This document shows positions 7,683 to 16,263 of a stretch of 64,000 nt of DNA, in pieces. The notes beneath the pieces are model-generated. The model saw nothing but the letters and a program-made list of their open reading frames with translations, had not been told where the DNA came from and ran no database searches. Origin of the DNA: Vreelandella massiliensis (GTDB lineage Bacteria > Pseudomonadota > Gammaproteobacteria > Pseudomonadales > Halomonadaceae); NCBI RefSeq assembly GCF_900155385.1, contig NZ_LT699744.1:792012-856011 (forward strand). The letters are read 5' to 3'. The position numbers and the translations under genes were made by a program. Position 1 is the first letter of the stretch; each line of letters opens with the position of its first letter.

Positions 7683-9854
7683 TTATCCCAGTAATAGCTG
7701 CAGGGTTTCCACCAGGCTGCTTTGATCAAAGCTGCCTTTGACAATATAGGCATCCGCGCCCACCGCCAGCCCTCGGCGACGATCGCTCTCTTTTTCCCGC
7801 GAGGTAATGATGATGATGGGGCGGTCTTTGTAGCGCTCCTGTTCGCGTAGGCGGGCGGTCAGGGCAAAGCCATCCATGATCGGCATTTCCACATCCGTTA
7901 GCACGGCGTCGAAGTCGTCCCGCAGCGCTTTTTCCAAGCCATCCTGGCCATTCTCGGCCAGGGTGACTTGGTAGCCATGCGCTTCCAGCACATCCTTCTC
8001 GATCTCACGGGTATTCAGCGAGTCATCCACCACCAGTATCCGGCTCGCGTGTTGCGCGGGTGCGGCTTGGTTGTCAATTGGCGTTTTGGCCTGGCGCGCG
8101 CGCTCTAGGAGGTGGGGCACATGGATAAGGCTGACCAGCTCGTTGTGCCCCGTGGTGACCATGCCTGAAATCAGCGGCTGCTGGCGAAGGTGGCCAGGCA
8201 GCTGCTTGATGACAAGATCCCGCTCCTCGATCAACTCATCCACGATCAGCGCCAGCTTTTCGTGCTGTACATGGAGCACCAGCAATAGCGCTTGATCGGC
8301 TTTTTTAGGGATTTTGGTTGGTGTCTCCGGCAAGTGTATCAACTCGCTCAATGCCAGAACGGGAACAAACTCATTGCGCAGGATAATGGCATTGCGCTCG
8401 GCGACCCTCATCATGGCATCGTGCTTAACGCGCACAAGCTCACTGATGTACTGCGCGGTAAAGCCGAGCTTGTGGCCCTGTACCTTGACCAGCAATACCC
8501 GCATCAGCGCCAGCGACAGTGGCAAGCGCAAATGGAAACGGCTGCCCTGACCGGGGCGGCTATGGACGCGAAGGGCGCCCTGAAGGTTGTCCACCACGGA
8601 GCGTTTGACCACATCCATGCCGACCCCGCGACCCGAGATGTCGGTAATCATGGCGCTGGTGGAAAAGCCGGGCAGAAAAATCAGGTTCATGATTTCCTGG
8701 TCACTCAGGGCATCTAACTGCTCCGGCGGCATCAGGCTTTTTTGCAGCACCTTATCGCGGATGGCCTGCAGGGAAATGCCGCGCCCGTCATCGCGCACCT
8801 CGATGACCACCCAGCTACCGTCCTGCCAAGCACTCAGGGTGATGACGCCTTGCGGTGGCTTGCCTGCTGCCTCTCGCTCTTGCGGCGTTTCCAGGCCGTG
8901 ATCCAGGCCGTTGCGCAGCAGGTGAACGATCGGGTCGGCGAGTTGATCAATCATCTGGCGGTCAAGCTCTATGTCCGACCCTATCACCCGGCATTCGACC
9001 TGCTTGCCCATGGAGCGTGCCATCTCGCGCACCATGCGGCCGGCCGAGTCAAAAAGGGTCGATAGGGGAAGCATCCGCATCTGCATGGCCTTTTCATGCA
9101 GCTCCTGCATGAGCGACTCCTGCCTCTGCACGCCGGTGCGCAGTTCACGGTTGAACAGATCCAGCGTGTTCAACCAGCGCGAGTCTGCCTGGCTGGCGCC
9201 GAGCTTGAGCTGTCGTGAATCCTTGACCAGCTCTCGCATATGGGCGTGGCTGGAGACCACCTCGCCCATCAACTTGATCAACTCATCCAGGCGGGTGAGC
9301 TTGATACGCACGCTGTCATTGGTCTTGAGGCTGGCTTCTGGGGCGGGTGATTCGCGCTTTGGCGGCTCGGGCGAGGAGGGCGGTGCCTGGGGCGCGGCGG
9401 CTTCCTCTGGCTGGCCCTGCTCCGGCTGGGGCTGTTCTGGTTGTGACTGCTCTGCTTGGGGCTGTGCGGCTTGCGTCAATGCCTGGCAAAGTGCCGCGTC
9501 CTTGTCCGGTAACTGGGTGGGGTCTTGGTGCTCCGCAAGCTGGTCAACCTGGTGGGTGAGGGTATCGATGGTTTGATAAAGCAGGTCGGCGTGTTGGGCG
9601 GCATCAAAGGTCACCTTGCCCTCCCGCAGCGCGCTTAAAAGATCTTCCAGGGCGTGAGCGGTTTCGGTGATGGGCGTCAGTTTGAGCATCCGCGAAGAGC
9701 CCTTGAGCGTATGGGCCGAGCGAAACAGACTGTTCACTTGCTCCGCGTCGGCTTGCCCCTGCTCCAACTGTGCGACGCCCTCGCTGAGCTCTCGCAGGTG
9801 GTCTCTGGCTTCCTCGATAAAACGCACGACAAAGCGGCTAATATCCAGCGCCAT
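7683..9854 (-). CDS. CheA-type hybrid histidine kinase with C-terminal receiver
   Basis: Chemosensory histidine kinase of 723 aa, WspE-like. The N-terminal Hpt domain carries His48 in SAHTLKGSS. A Pro/Gln/Glu-rich linker (about 130-175) follows, then dimerisation and a full kinase domain: N-box LLRNGLDHGLE, G1 VRDDGRGIS and G2 GRGVGMDVV. A CheW-like P5 domain comes next, and a receiver (about 600-723) with Asp in LTDVEMP. There is no P2 domain, as expected for hybrid CheA proteins. It should take input from the receptor at 12480 and pass phosphate to its own receiver, CheB and the Hpt/REC proteins downstream. It starts 3 nt after cheR. Confidence 0.93.
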   Translation of the reverse strand: MALDISRFVVRFIEEARDHLRELSEGVAQLEQGQADAEQVNSLFRSAHTLKGSSRMLKLTPITETAHALEDLLSALREGKVTFDAAQHADLLYQTIDTLTHQVDQLAEHQDPTQLPDKDAALCQALTQAAQPQAEQSQPEQPQPEQGQPEEAAAPQAPPSSPEPPKRESPAPEASLKTNDSVRIKLTRLDELIKLMGEVVSSHAHMRELVKDSRQLKLGASQADSRWLNTLDLFNRELRTGVQRQESLMQELHEKAMQMRMLPLSTLFDSAGRMVREMARSMGKQVECRVIGSDIELDRQMIDQLADPIVHLLRNGLDHGLETPQEREAAGKPPQGVITLSAWQDGSWVVIEVRDDGRGISLQAIRDKVLQKSLMPPEQLDALSDQEIMNLIFLPGFSTSAMITDISGRGVGMDVVKRSVVDNLQGALRVHSRPGQGSRFHLRLPLSLALMRVLLVKVQGHKLGFTAQYISELVRVKHDAMMRVAERNAIILRNEFVPVLALSELIHLPETPTKIPKKADQALLLVLHVQHEKLALIVDELIEERDLVIKQLPGHLRQQPLISGMVTTGHNELVSLIHVPHLLERARQAKTPIDNQAAPAQHASRILVVDDSLNTREIEKDVLEAHGYQVTLAENGQDGLEKALRDDFDAVLTDVEMPIMDGFALTARLREQERYKDRPIIIITSREKESDRRRGLAVGADAYIVKGSFDQSSLVETLQLLLG

Positions 9855-9857
9855 GCT

Positions 9858-11366
9858 TTACTCCCTCTCCTGTACGCCGGGCGTCGGCGTATGCGCAAGG
9901 CGGGCCAACTGATGCTCAATCAAAAATACAACATCCGATCGATTGAGGTTCAACGGCAGCACCTCAAGGCCCGTGGGCGCTCCTTCCTGACCCTGTAGGC
10001 AGCGCTGAGCGGCTTTGTAGGCTCGCGACGCCAAGGCGCTCTTGTGACCGTGATGGCACACCTGCGCCAGATAGTAGTGAGCGGGCCAGCAGTCGGGCCT
10101 GATATACACCGCTTTCTTGAATGCCTTCTCCGCTTCGTCGAACTGCGACTGCCACTTGTGCAATAAGCCCTGAAGCACCAGGGCATCCAGCCACCAGGGC
10201 TCGACACGCAGCTGCGCCTCCACAAGCGCTAAAGCGTCAGCGAACTGTTTGCGGTTGCCCAGCAGCCAGGCCTTGAGCAGCCGAGCTTCGCGCACATGGT
10301 GGCCCGCGGCCAAAAGCTGATCGAGTTGCTGGCTGGCTAAATGGCTTTCCTGGTTTAGCAAGCGCTGAACAATATCGTCGGTGCGGGCGCTTGGCGTGGG
10401 GGCGGGCGCGGCTTTTTTCTCGCCTTGCGGCGGTGGAGAAGGCGGCGGCGCAGCAGAACGAGCGCGGGTTGCACGCGGGGGCTTGGTCGCTGCCCGTTTC
10501 CTTGCCGTACCCGAGGTGATGCCCAAAGGGCGGGGAGCGGTATAAGAGGGGGGTAAAAGCGCCTGACCCTTGACGAAGTAGTAGTGCCCTTGCTCTTCGA
10601 CCAGGGTAAAAACGCCTAGATCATTGGCCAGGGTTTCCGAGCTGCCGACGATCAAAAAGCCGTCGGGTTTCAGCATCTCCGCCAGTTTGCGCTGGATTTT
10701 TAAGCGCGTATCCGTATCAAAGTAGATGGAAACGTTGCGAAACAGAATCACATCGTACTCTTGCCGCTCGGCGGGGCAGTGGGCAGCCAGCAGATTGAGC
10801 TCGTGAAAGGTCACGCGATGGCGTAGTGGGGGCTTTAGCTGAAAATGCGGGCCTGCCGACTCAAAGTAGCGAAGGCGAAGGGGCTCGGGAACACCGCGAA
10901 AGGAGAAGGGCGAATAGAGGCCCTCACGCGCCTTGCGCAGTATCTGACGATCCAGGTCGCCGCCGGCGACCTGAAACAGATCCGCTGCTTGCTCCCCCCA
11001 TGCCTCTTCCAGGGCAATCACCAGGCTGTAGGGCTCTTCACCGGATGAGCAGCCTGCACTCAAGATGTTAACCGGCGGGTGGTGGCCCTTTAGACGCAGC
11101 CAGCGCGGCAAGAGATGCTGGGTAAGCAGTTCTAACTGGGCATTTTCACGAAAAAAGTAGGTTTCATTTACCGTCAACTGGCTGACGAGATCCTTAATCA
11201 GCTCCTCGTTTTGCTGCAGCATGGGGAGCAAGTCTTCAAGGCGCTTGTTCTCGACCCGAGCCGCCGTCTGCAGGGCCTTGTGCAGACGGTCTTCAGCAAT
11301 GCCTTCCAGAAGCAAGCCGCAGTGCTGCTTGATCAGTGCCTTGAAAGGGTGAAGCGCATTATGCAT
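9858..11366 (-). CDS. CheR methyltransferase with TPR extension
   Basis: Receptor glutamate methyltransferase of 502 aa, WspC-like. The N-terminal CheR domain has NETYFFRE (about residue 67), the SAM-binding ILSAGCSSGEEPYSL motif (about 100-115) and the RNVSIYF segment (about 211). A Pro/Ala/Arg-rich linker (about 280-325) leads to TPR-like helices at about 340-470 (for example YYLAQVCHHGHKSALASRAYKAAQRCL). TPR-tailed CheR proteins are typical of Wsp-like and other non-flagellar chemosensory systems. It overlaps cheB by 8 nt, which suggests translational coupling. It methylates the receptor to set its sensitivity, opposite to CheB. Confidence 0.92.
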   Translation of the reverse strand: MHNALHPFKALIKQHCGLLLEGIAEDRLHKALQTAARVENKRLEDLLPMLQQNEELIKDLVSQLTVNETYFFRENAQLELLTQHLLPRWLRLKGHHPPVNILSAGCSSGEEPYSLVIALEEAWGEQAADLFQVAGGDLDRQILRKAREGLYSPFSFRGVPEPLRLRYFESAGPHFQLKPPLRHRVTFHELNLLAAHCPAERQEYDVILFRNVSIYFDTDTRLKIQRKLAEMLKPDGFLIVGSSETLANDLGVFTLVEEQGHYYFVKGQALLPPSYTAPRPLGITSGTARKRAATKPPRATRARSAAPPPSPPPQGEKKAAPAPTPSARTDDIVQRLLNQESHLASQQLDQLLAAGHHVREARLLKAWLLGNRKQFADALALVEAQLRVEPWWLDALVLQGLLHKWQSQFDEAEKAFKKAVYIRPDCWPAHYYLAQVCHHGHKSALASRAYKAAQRCLQGQEGAPTGLEVLPLNLNRSDVVFLIEHQLARLAHTPTPGVQERE

Positions 11367-12483
11367 TGAGGCCCGCCTTCAGGTGGTGCAGATAACCGCT
11401 GGGCGTCAACGCCAGAATACGCTGCATTTCATCGGCAAGCTTTTCCAAGGGCAGCTCACGGTGCACGCCGCCGAGCTTCACCGCCTCTTGGTTCATGCCG
11501 TAGATGAGCGAACTGGCTTCATCCTGCGCGAGACCAACGCCGCCTTTTGCATGGATTTTTTGCATTCCAGCGGCGCCGTCCCGACCCATGCCGGTCAGAA
11601 TGACCCCGATGGCTTCCTTGCCATAAACCTCGGCAACGGAGGCGAGTAGGTGATCGCAGCTGGGGCGATAAATATCCGTTGCGGTTCTGGCTTGGAGGGC
11701 AACCCGGTGGTAAGGGGTGACGGTCAGGTGGGTTTCCGAGGGCGAGATATACACATGGCCCGCCTTGAGGGGTTCGCCCTCCTCCGCCACCTTGACGTTG
11801 ACATGGCACATCCCTGATAGCCATTGGGCCATGCCCTCTACGAAGCCGTCACACATATGCTGGGCCAGCAGAATCGGGGCCGGAAAGGTGGCTTCCAGGC
11901 GCGGCAGTAAACGGGCCAGCGCCTGAGGGCCGCCGGTTGACGAGGCCAAGGCAAAGACGTGCTGGTAAGGGCGCGCCTTGGCGTCGCCAGGGGCCGACCG
12001 GGGAAAGGGCGAGCCCTCAACCGGGGCTTTTGAGGCCACAAGCGGTGGTGTCGCGACGTTATTCGTCATGATTCTGCGCTTGATGCGGGTAATCACAGGC
12101 ACGCCGGCGAGCAGGCGTGCCTTACGCACAAACTGGGCGGCCTGAGACGGAGTCAAGTCAGGCTTGGCGATCACCTCCAGCGCCCCCATATCCAGCGCCT
12201 CGCACGCCATTTCCGCATCGGTTTCGCTGCTCACCACCAGAATCGGCACGGCCTTTTCGTGCATGATGGCTTCGATGGCCTGTAGGCCGCTCATGACGGG
12301 CATGTGTAAGTCCATGGTCACAAGGTCGGGGCGGTGCTCGCGGACCAGCTCGACCGCTTCCTCGCCATTGCGGGCTTCCGCAACGACCGCCATGCCACCT
12401 TGCTCCAGCAATTCCCGGAGCAGGGCGCGGGCCGTGGCACTGTCATCGACCACCAACACCCGATACCGCTTGGTGGGATTCAC
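11359..12483 (-). CDS. CheB methylesterase
   Basis: Receptor methylesterase/deamidase of 374 aa, WspF-like. Receiver domain (1-120) with Asp58 in VTMDLHMPVMSG; catalytic domain from about residue 175 with the Ser in ASSTGGPQAL, His in LAQHMCDGF and Asp in LTGMGRDGA, so the Ser-His-Asp triad is complete. ATGA overlap with the receptor gene at its start and 8-nt overlap with cheR at its end. In Wsp systems loss of this protein locks the receptor on and raises c-di-GMP; the same is expected here. Confidence 0.94.
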   Translation of the reverse strand: MNPTKRYRVLVVDDSATARALLRELLEQGGMAVVAEARNGEEAVELVREHRPDLVTMDLHMPVMSGLQAIEAIMHEKAVPILVVSSETDAEMACEALDMGALEVIAKPDLTPSQAAQFVRKARLLAGVPVITRIKRRIMTNNVATPPLVASKAPVEGSPFPRSAPGDAKARPYQHVFALASSTGGPQALARLLPRLEATFPAPILLAQHMCDGFVEGMAQWLSGMCHVNVKVAEEGEPLKAGHVYISPSETHLTVTPYHRVALQARTATDIYRPSCDHLLASVAEVYGKEAIGVILTGMGRDGAAGMQKIHAKGGVGLAQDEASSLIYGMNQEAVKLGGVHRELPLEKLADEMQRILALTPSGYLHHLKAGLNA

Positions 12484-14450
12484 CGTTTGTCTCCATGGGT
12501 TCGGAACTCTTGCACTAGCTCCATCAGGCTGCGCGACATCGACAGCATATCCTCGCTGATTTCGGTAATGGAGCGTACCGACTGCGCGTTATGAGAGCTG
12601 GCCGAGGCAATATCGCGCAGCGCCACCACCACCTGGTTGCTGGCGGTTTTTTGCTGCTTGGTGGAGAGCGAAATCTGCTCGGCGGCGCTGCTGGTTTGGC
12701 TGGCTGCCTCCAGCAGGTCATTGAGGTCTTCTGCGGTGTTGGCGCTCACTTCCAGCCCCGATTGAATGGAGTTGGCGCCTTTTTCCGAGGTGATCACCAG
12801 GCGGCTGATGGCATCTTGAATTTCCTGGATATGGTCTTCGATCTCTCGGGTGGAGTCGGTCACGCTGTCGGCGAGGCGGCGGATTTCACTGGCCACCACG
12901 GAAAAACGCTTGCCCGATTCGCCGGCGCTGGAGGCTTCCAGGGCGGCGTTGAAGGCGATGAGCTTGGTCTGGTCGGCGAGGTTGTTGATCAGGTCCATGA
13001 CCTTGCTGATCTGCTTGGATTTGGCCCCAAGCTCCATGATTTCTGCCAGGCTCTGCTGGTTATCCGAATAAATATCACCCATGCGATCCTGCAGCTGCTG
13101 CATGGCATCCACCCCCTTGCGGCTGTTGTCCAGGGTCAGATTGGCCACTTCCACCACGGACTGGGAGTGATCGGCAATGTGGGTTGAAGAGGTGGAGAGC
13201 TCCTCCATGGTCGAGGTGATCTCAGCCACCGAGGAGGACATCTCTTCCACCGCTGCCGCCATGGACTGGCTGACTTCATCCTGAAGGTCGCTGTTGCGAC
13301 CCACCAGGCCCGCGGTGTACGCCAGATTGCGCGCCGAGGCGTTGAGCTGGGTGGAGCTATGGGTCACGCTTCTGACCACCCCTTCAATTCTTTCCAGCAA
13401 GCGGTTGGTCTGAGTGGCCATCTGGTGCCATTCGGTCTGCTTGGGCGCCTCCAGGCGTTGCTCCAGATCCAGGGTCTGGGTGATATGTTCCAGCTGCTGT
13501 TGAAAGTGCTGCAAGGGGCGCGTCAGGGTCAGCGCCAGCCAGTAAACCAGAAGGCCGCTGACAAGCGTCACCAGCAGGGCCAGGCCGCCCAGTAGCGTGA
13601 GTAGCTTGGTGGAAACGGCGTTGACTTCCTCGGCGTCCACCAGTAGCAGGAACTGCCAGCCGGTCGCCGGCACGCTAACCGAGGAGGCCAGCCAAGGCTG
13701 GTCGTTGAACGTTACCGACTGAATCCCTTCCAAGCCCGGTTGAAAATCGGGCACGACGTCTCGCAACGCTTTCTGAAGCAGCGCCGGATCAGAGTGCGCC
13801 AGCACCTGCCCGTCTGCGTCCAGCATGACCAACTGGCTATTCCAGCGCATCTCCTGCTGCAACAGTTCATCCACCATCGCGGAAATGTGCAGGTCTCCGC
13901 CCAGGATGTGATCAGGGTTTTGTGCAAGAGGCACCGCCAGGGTCATGGTGAGATCGCCGGTCAACAGGTCGACGTACACCGGGGTCAGGATTAGGTCATT
14001 TTTCTCTTCTGCCTGAATAAACCAGGGGCGGGTTCGGGGGTCGGCGCCCGGCGGTAGCGCAATGGGGGGCTGCGATTGAATCACCTGGCCATCGTCGGTA
14101 CCGATATGCACCAGATCAAACCCCTGCGCCTCTTTGGCCACCGTGAGAAAGTCTTGCCAGACGGTTCGGTCTTCCGGGTTGCCGGGCAAGTGCCGTGCCA
14201 GCGCTTGTAGTTGCTTTTTTTTGTCCACCAGCCACTCATGGGCCTGGGATTGGGCTTTCTGCAGGCTATTGTGCATCTCACTGGCAACCGCCCGGTCCAC
14301 TTCTTGGGTGAGGAGTTGTCCCGCGAGTAAACTCAGCAAGGCCAAGGCCAAGAGCATCAGCGTTGAAACCGACACCAGAAATTTCTTTTGTAGCGAGAGT
14401 TTCTGCCAGCCACGGAAGCGGACGGATGCTGCGGTTGTTGAAGGCTTCAT
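12480..14450 (-). CDS. Methyl-accepting chemotaxis receptor with dCache-like sensor
   Basis: Transmembrane receptor of 656 aa, first gene of the chemosensory operon. TM1 spans about 24-46, followed by a periplasmic sensor of about 235 residues with the double-Cache pattern (DPRTRPWFIQAEEKNDLILTP then VYVDLLTGDLTMTLAVPL). TM2 is at about 283-308, then HAMP and a long cytoplasmic coiled coil. The signalling tip reads AFNAALEASSAGESGKRFSVV rather than the usual [22 protein letters not shown], a variant consistent with a non-flagellar class. ATG 14450 is chosen over GTG 14477, which has no ribosome site. The ligand is unknown; Cache sensors often bind small metabolites. Promoter not clear in the 229 bp upstream. 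Confidence 0.92.
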   Translation of the reverse strand: MKPSTTAASVRFRGWQKLSLQKKFLVSVSTLMLLALALLSLLAGQLLTQEVDRAVASEMHNSLQKAQSQAHEWLVDKKKQLQALARHLPGNPEDRTVWQDFLTVAKEAQGFDLVHIGTDDGQVIQSQPPIALPPGADPRTRPWFIQAEEKNDLILTPVYVDLLTGDLTMTLAVPLAQNPDHILGGDLHISAMVDELLQQEMRWNSQLVMLDADGQVLAHSDPALLQKALRDVVPDFQPGLEGIQSVTFNDQPWLASSVSVPATGWQFLLLVDAEEVNAVSTKLLTLLGGLALLVTLVSGLLVYWLALTLTRPLQHFQQQLEHITQTLDLEQRLEAPKQTEWHQMATQTNRLLERIEGVVRSVTHSSTQLNASARNLAYTAGLVGRNSDLQDEVSQSMAAAVEEMSSSVAEITSTMEELSTSSTHIADHSQSVVEVANLTLDNSRKGVDAMQQLQDRMGDIYSDNQQSLAEIMELGAKSKQISKVMDLINNLADQTKLIAFNAALEASSAGESGKRFSVVASEIRRLADSVTDSTREIEDHIQEIQDAISRLVITSEKGANSIQSGLEVSANTAEDLNDLLEAASQTSSAAEQISLSTKQQKTASNQVVVALRDIASASSHNAQSVRSITEISEDMLSMSRSLMELVQEFRTHGDKR

Positions 14451-14679
14451 GCGCCTATTTTCTCCTAAACAGGTCACTCAAACATCAAAGGCGCCAAGAA
14501 CGAGCCAAACAGAAAGGCCAAGCGGATGATCTTCCTGAGGTTTGGTGGATACAGTGGGTGGATACGGCGCTTCAGGTGAAGAGTATCTTGGCTGAACGCA
14601 TCTTGTAAGTGCTGATACGCGTCAAGTTTATCCGCATCTCACTCAAGTCGGGGTGTCGACGCCGATTTGTCGGGGCTCC
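14451..14679. other. Intergenic region before chemosensory operon
   Basis: No gene. On the minus strand a possible -35 TTGACG (14620-14625) lies at a plausible distance before the receptor gene, but the matching -10 is poor (AGATGC). No flagellar sigma-28 box is evident, which argues against control with the flagellar regulon. The end of the tyrosine ammonia-lyase gene borders it on the right, with only a 4-bp stem and no U tract, so read-through from the PYP operon is possible. Confidence 0.3.
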
Positions 14680-16230
14680 TTAAGCCAGCGGCGCCAGCAA
14701 GCCCTCGACTTGGTGCGGGTCAAGCAGCGCTTGTGCGACCGATTCGATCTCTTCGGCCAAAGGGCGGTCCTCTTGCAGAGTGGTCGCGTGTTGGCGTGCC
14801 CACCGATGCAGCGCCTGGGAAGCCGGGCTCAATGCCTCGGTGCCAGTGATATCCACCGCTTGCGCCAGTACCAATACCTCTATCGCCAGAATCTGATAGA
14901 GCTGAGTGAGGCTCGTACTGACGCGGCGAGCGGCGATGGTCCCAAGCGGCACGATATCCTGATTATCGGCATTGGTGGGTATCGATTGAACGGAGGCGGG
15001 CATGGCGTGGCTGCGAAGCTCCGCGACGAGCGCCGTGGCGCTGACCTGGGCGCCCATGAAGCCGCTATGCAAACCGGTATCTTGCGGCTGCATGAAGGCC
15101 GGCAGGCCGTTATTGCGCACCGGGTCCGTGATACGGGCGATGCGTCGTTCACTGTAGAGCGCAAGCTGTATGACCGCACTGTTTAAGTGATCGCTGGCAA
15201 AGGCGAGGTGTTGACCAAAAAAGTTGCCGCCATGCAGTATCGCGTCTGCGTCCGGGAAGAGTAACGGGTTGTCGCTCACCGAGGCGAGCTCTGTTTCGAC
15301 GCTGCTGGCGTGCTGGGTGCAGACATCCCAAGCGGCGCCCAGGGCTTGAGGGGCGCAGCGCAGGGTGTAGGCGTCTTGGGGTAGCGGCTGGTCGCGAGCA
15401 ATGCCCTCTAGCGAGCGGGGCAGCGCCGTGGCACTGAGCGGTTTTAGCGCGCGGCTTTCGCCGGAGAGCGCCCACAGCCAGCGATGCAGCTGTTGTTGCC
15501 CGGGGTGCGGGCGTACCGCGCCAATTCGCGGATGAAATGCCTCCCGGTGCCCCTCCAGCAGTTCCGCGTAGAGCAGCACGCATAGCGTGCTCAGCTTGAT
15601 CGCACGCTGCGCGCGGACCGCGTTGAGCGCGGCAATACCGACGGTCACCGAGGTGCCGTTGACCAGGGCAATCGCATCTTTATGCGCCAATGTCAGCGGC
15701 TCGATGCCAAGCTGGCGGTGTGCCTCGGCGCTTTCGATCCACGGCCCCCCTTTAACGCTCACTCGCCCTTCGCCAGCCAGGGCGCGCGCCCAGTGCGCGA
15801 GCGGGGTTAAATCACCGCTGGCGCCGACGGTGCCGCGCGCAGGGATCTCGGGGGTTATCTGGTGCGTCAACCAGAATAGCGCGCGTTCGATCAGCGCGAG
15901 GCTAACCCCTGAATGGCCTTGGCAGAGGCTAACCAAGCGGGCGGTCATCAGCGCCCGGGCTTGGTCGATGGCGAGCGGCTCCCCCACGCCGCTACAGAGG
16001 TGATACACCAGGTTACGTTGCAAAAGGGCGGACTGCTCTGGTGCCACGTAGGTGCTGGCCAGTGGGCCGTAACCGGTGGTGACGCCGTAAATGCGCTGAC
16101 GTTGTTCGATACGGCTGAGCAGAAAGGCATGGGCCTTTTCCACGTTGTCGCGCTCATGGGACGAGAGCGTCGCGGTACCGCGGGCAAGCGCCACGGCTTC
16201 AAGCTGCTCAAGGGTGAGGGATGTCAGCAT
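14680..16230 (-). CDS. Tyrosine ammonia-lyase for PYP chromophore
   Basis: Aromatic amino-acid lyase of 516 aa. The Ala137-Ser138-Gly139 triad in GTVGASGDLTPLAH self-cyclises to the MIO cofactor, and TTGYG near residue 51 holds the catalytic Tyr. General annotation would be histidine ammonia-lyase, but residues 77-78 are His-Leu (NLVYHLCSGVG), matching the selectivity switch His89-Leu90 of Rhodobacter sphaeroides tyrosine ammonia-lyase. The gene lies 33 nt behind p-coumarate:CoA ligase and the photoactive yellow protein gene. It should deaminate L-tyrosine to p-coumaric acid, the PYP chromophore. AAGGAC lies 8 nt before ATG 16230. No hut genes are nearby. Confidence 0.9.
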   Translation of the reverse strand: MLTSLTLEQLEAVALARGTATLSSHERDNVEKAHAFLLSRIEQRQRIYGVTTGYGPLASTYVAPEQSALLQRNLVYHLCSGVGEPLAIDQARALMTARLVSLCQGHSGVSLALIERALFWLTHQITPEIPARGTVGASGDLTPLAHWARALAGEGRVSVKGGPWIESAEAHRQLGIEPLTLAHKDAIALVNGTSVTVGIAALNAVRAQRAIKLSTLCVLLYAELLEGHREAFHPRIGAVRPHPGQQQLHRWLWALSGESRALKPLSATALPRSLEGIARDQPLPQDAYTLRCAPQALGAAWDVCTQHASSVETELASVSDNPLLFPDADAILHGGNFFGQHLAFASDHLNSAVIQLALYSERRIARITDPVRNNGLPAFMQPQDTGLHSGFMGAQVSATALVAELRSHAMPASVQSIPTNADNQDIVPLGTIAARRVSTSLTQLYQILAIEVLVLAQAVDITGTEALSPASQALHRWARQHATTLQEDRPLAEEIESVAQALLDPHQVEGLLAPLA

Positions 16231-16263
16231 GCAAAACGTCCTTATTGGGGCGGGGCGGCCAGG

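Noticed and set aside
9347..9559. Plus-strand genes inside cheA and the polymer operon
   Set aside because: Long antisense frames are expected in GC-rich coding DNA; none has a ribosome site or recognisable motif.
14680..16230. Histidine ammonia-lyase (hutH) for histidine breakdown
   Set aside because: His-Leu at the selectivity site, location behind pyp and the CoA ligase, and no other hut genes favour tyrosine ammonia-lyase.
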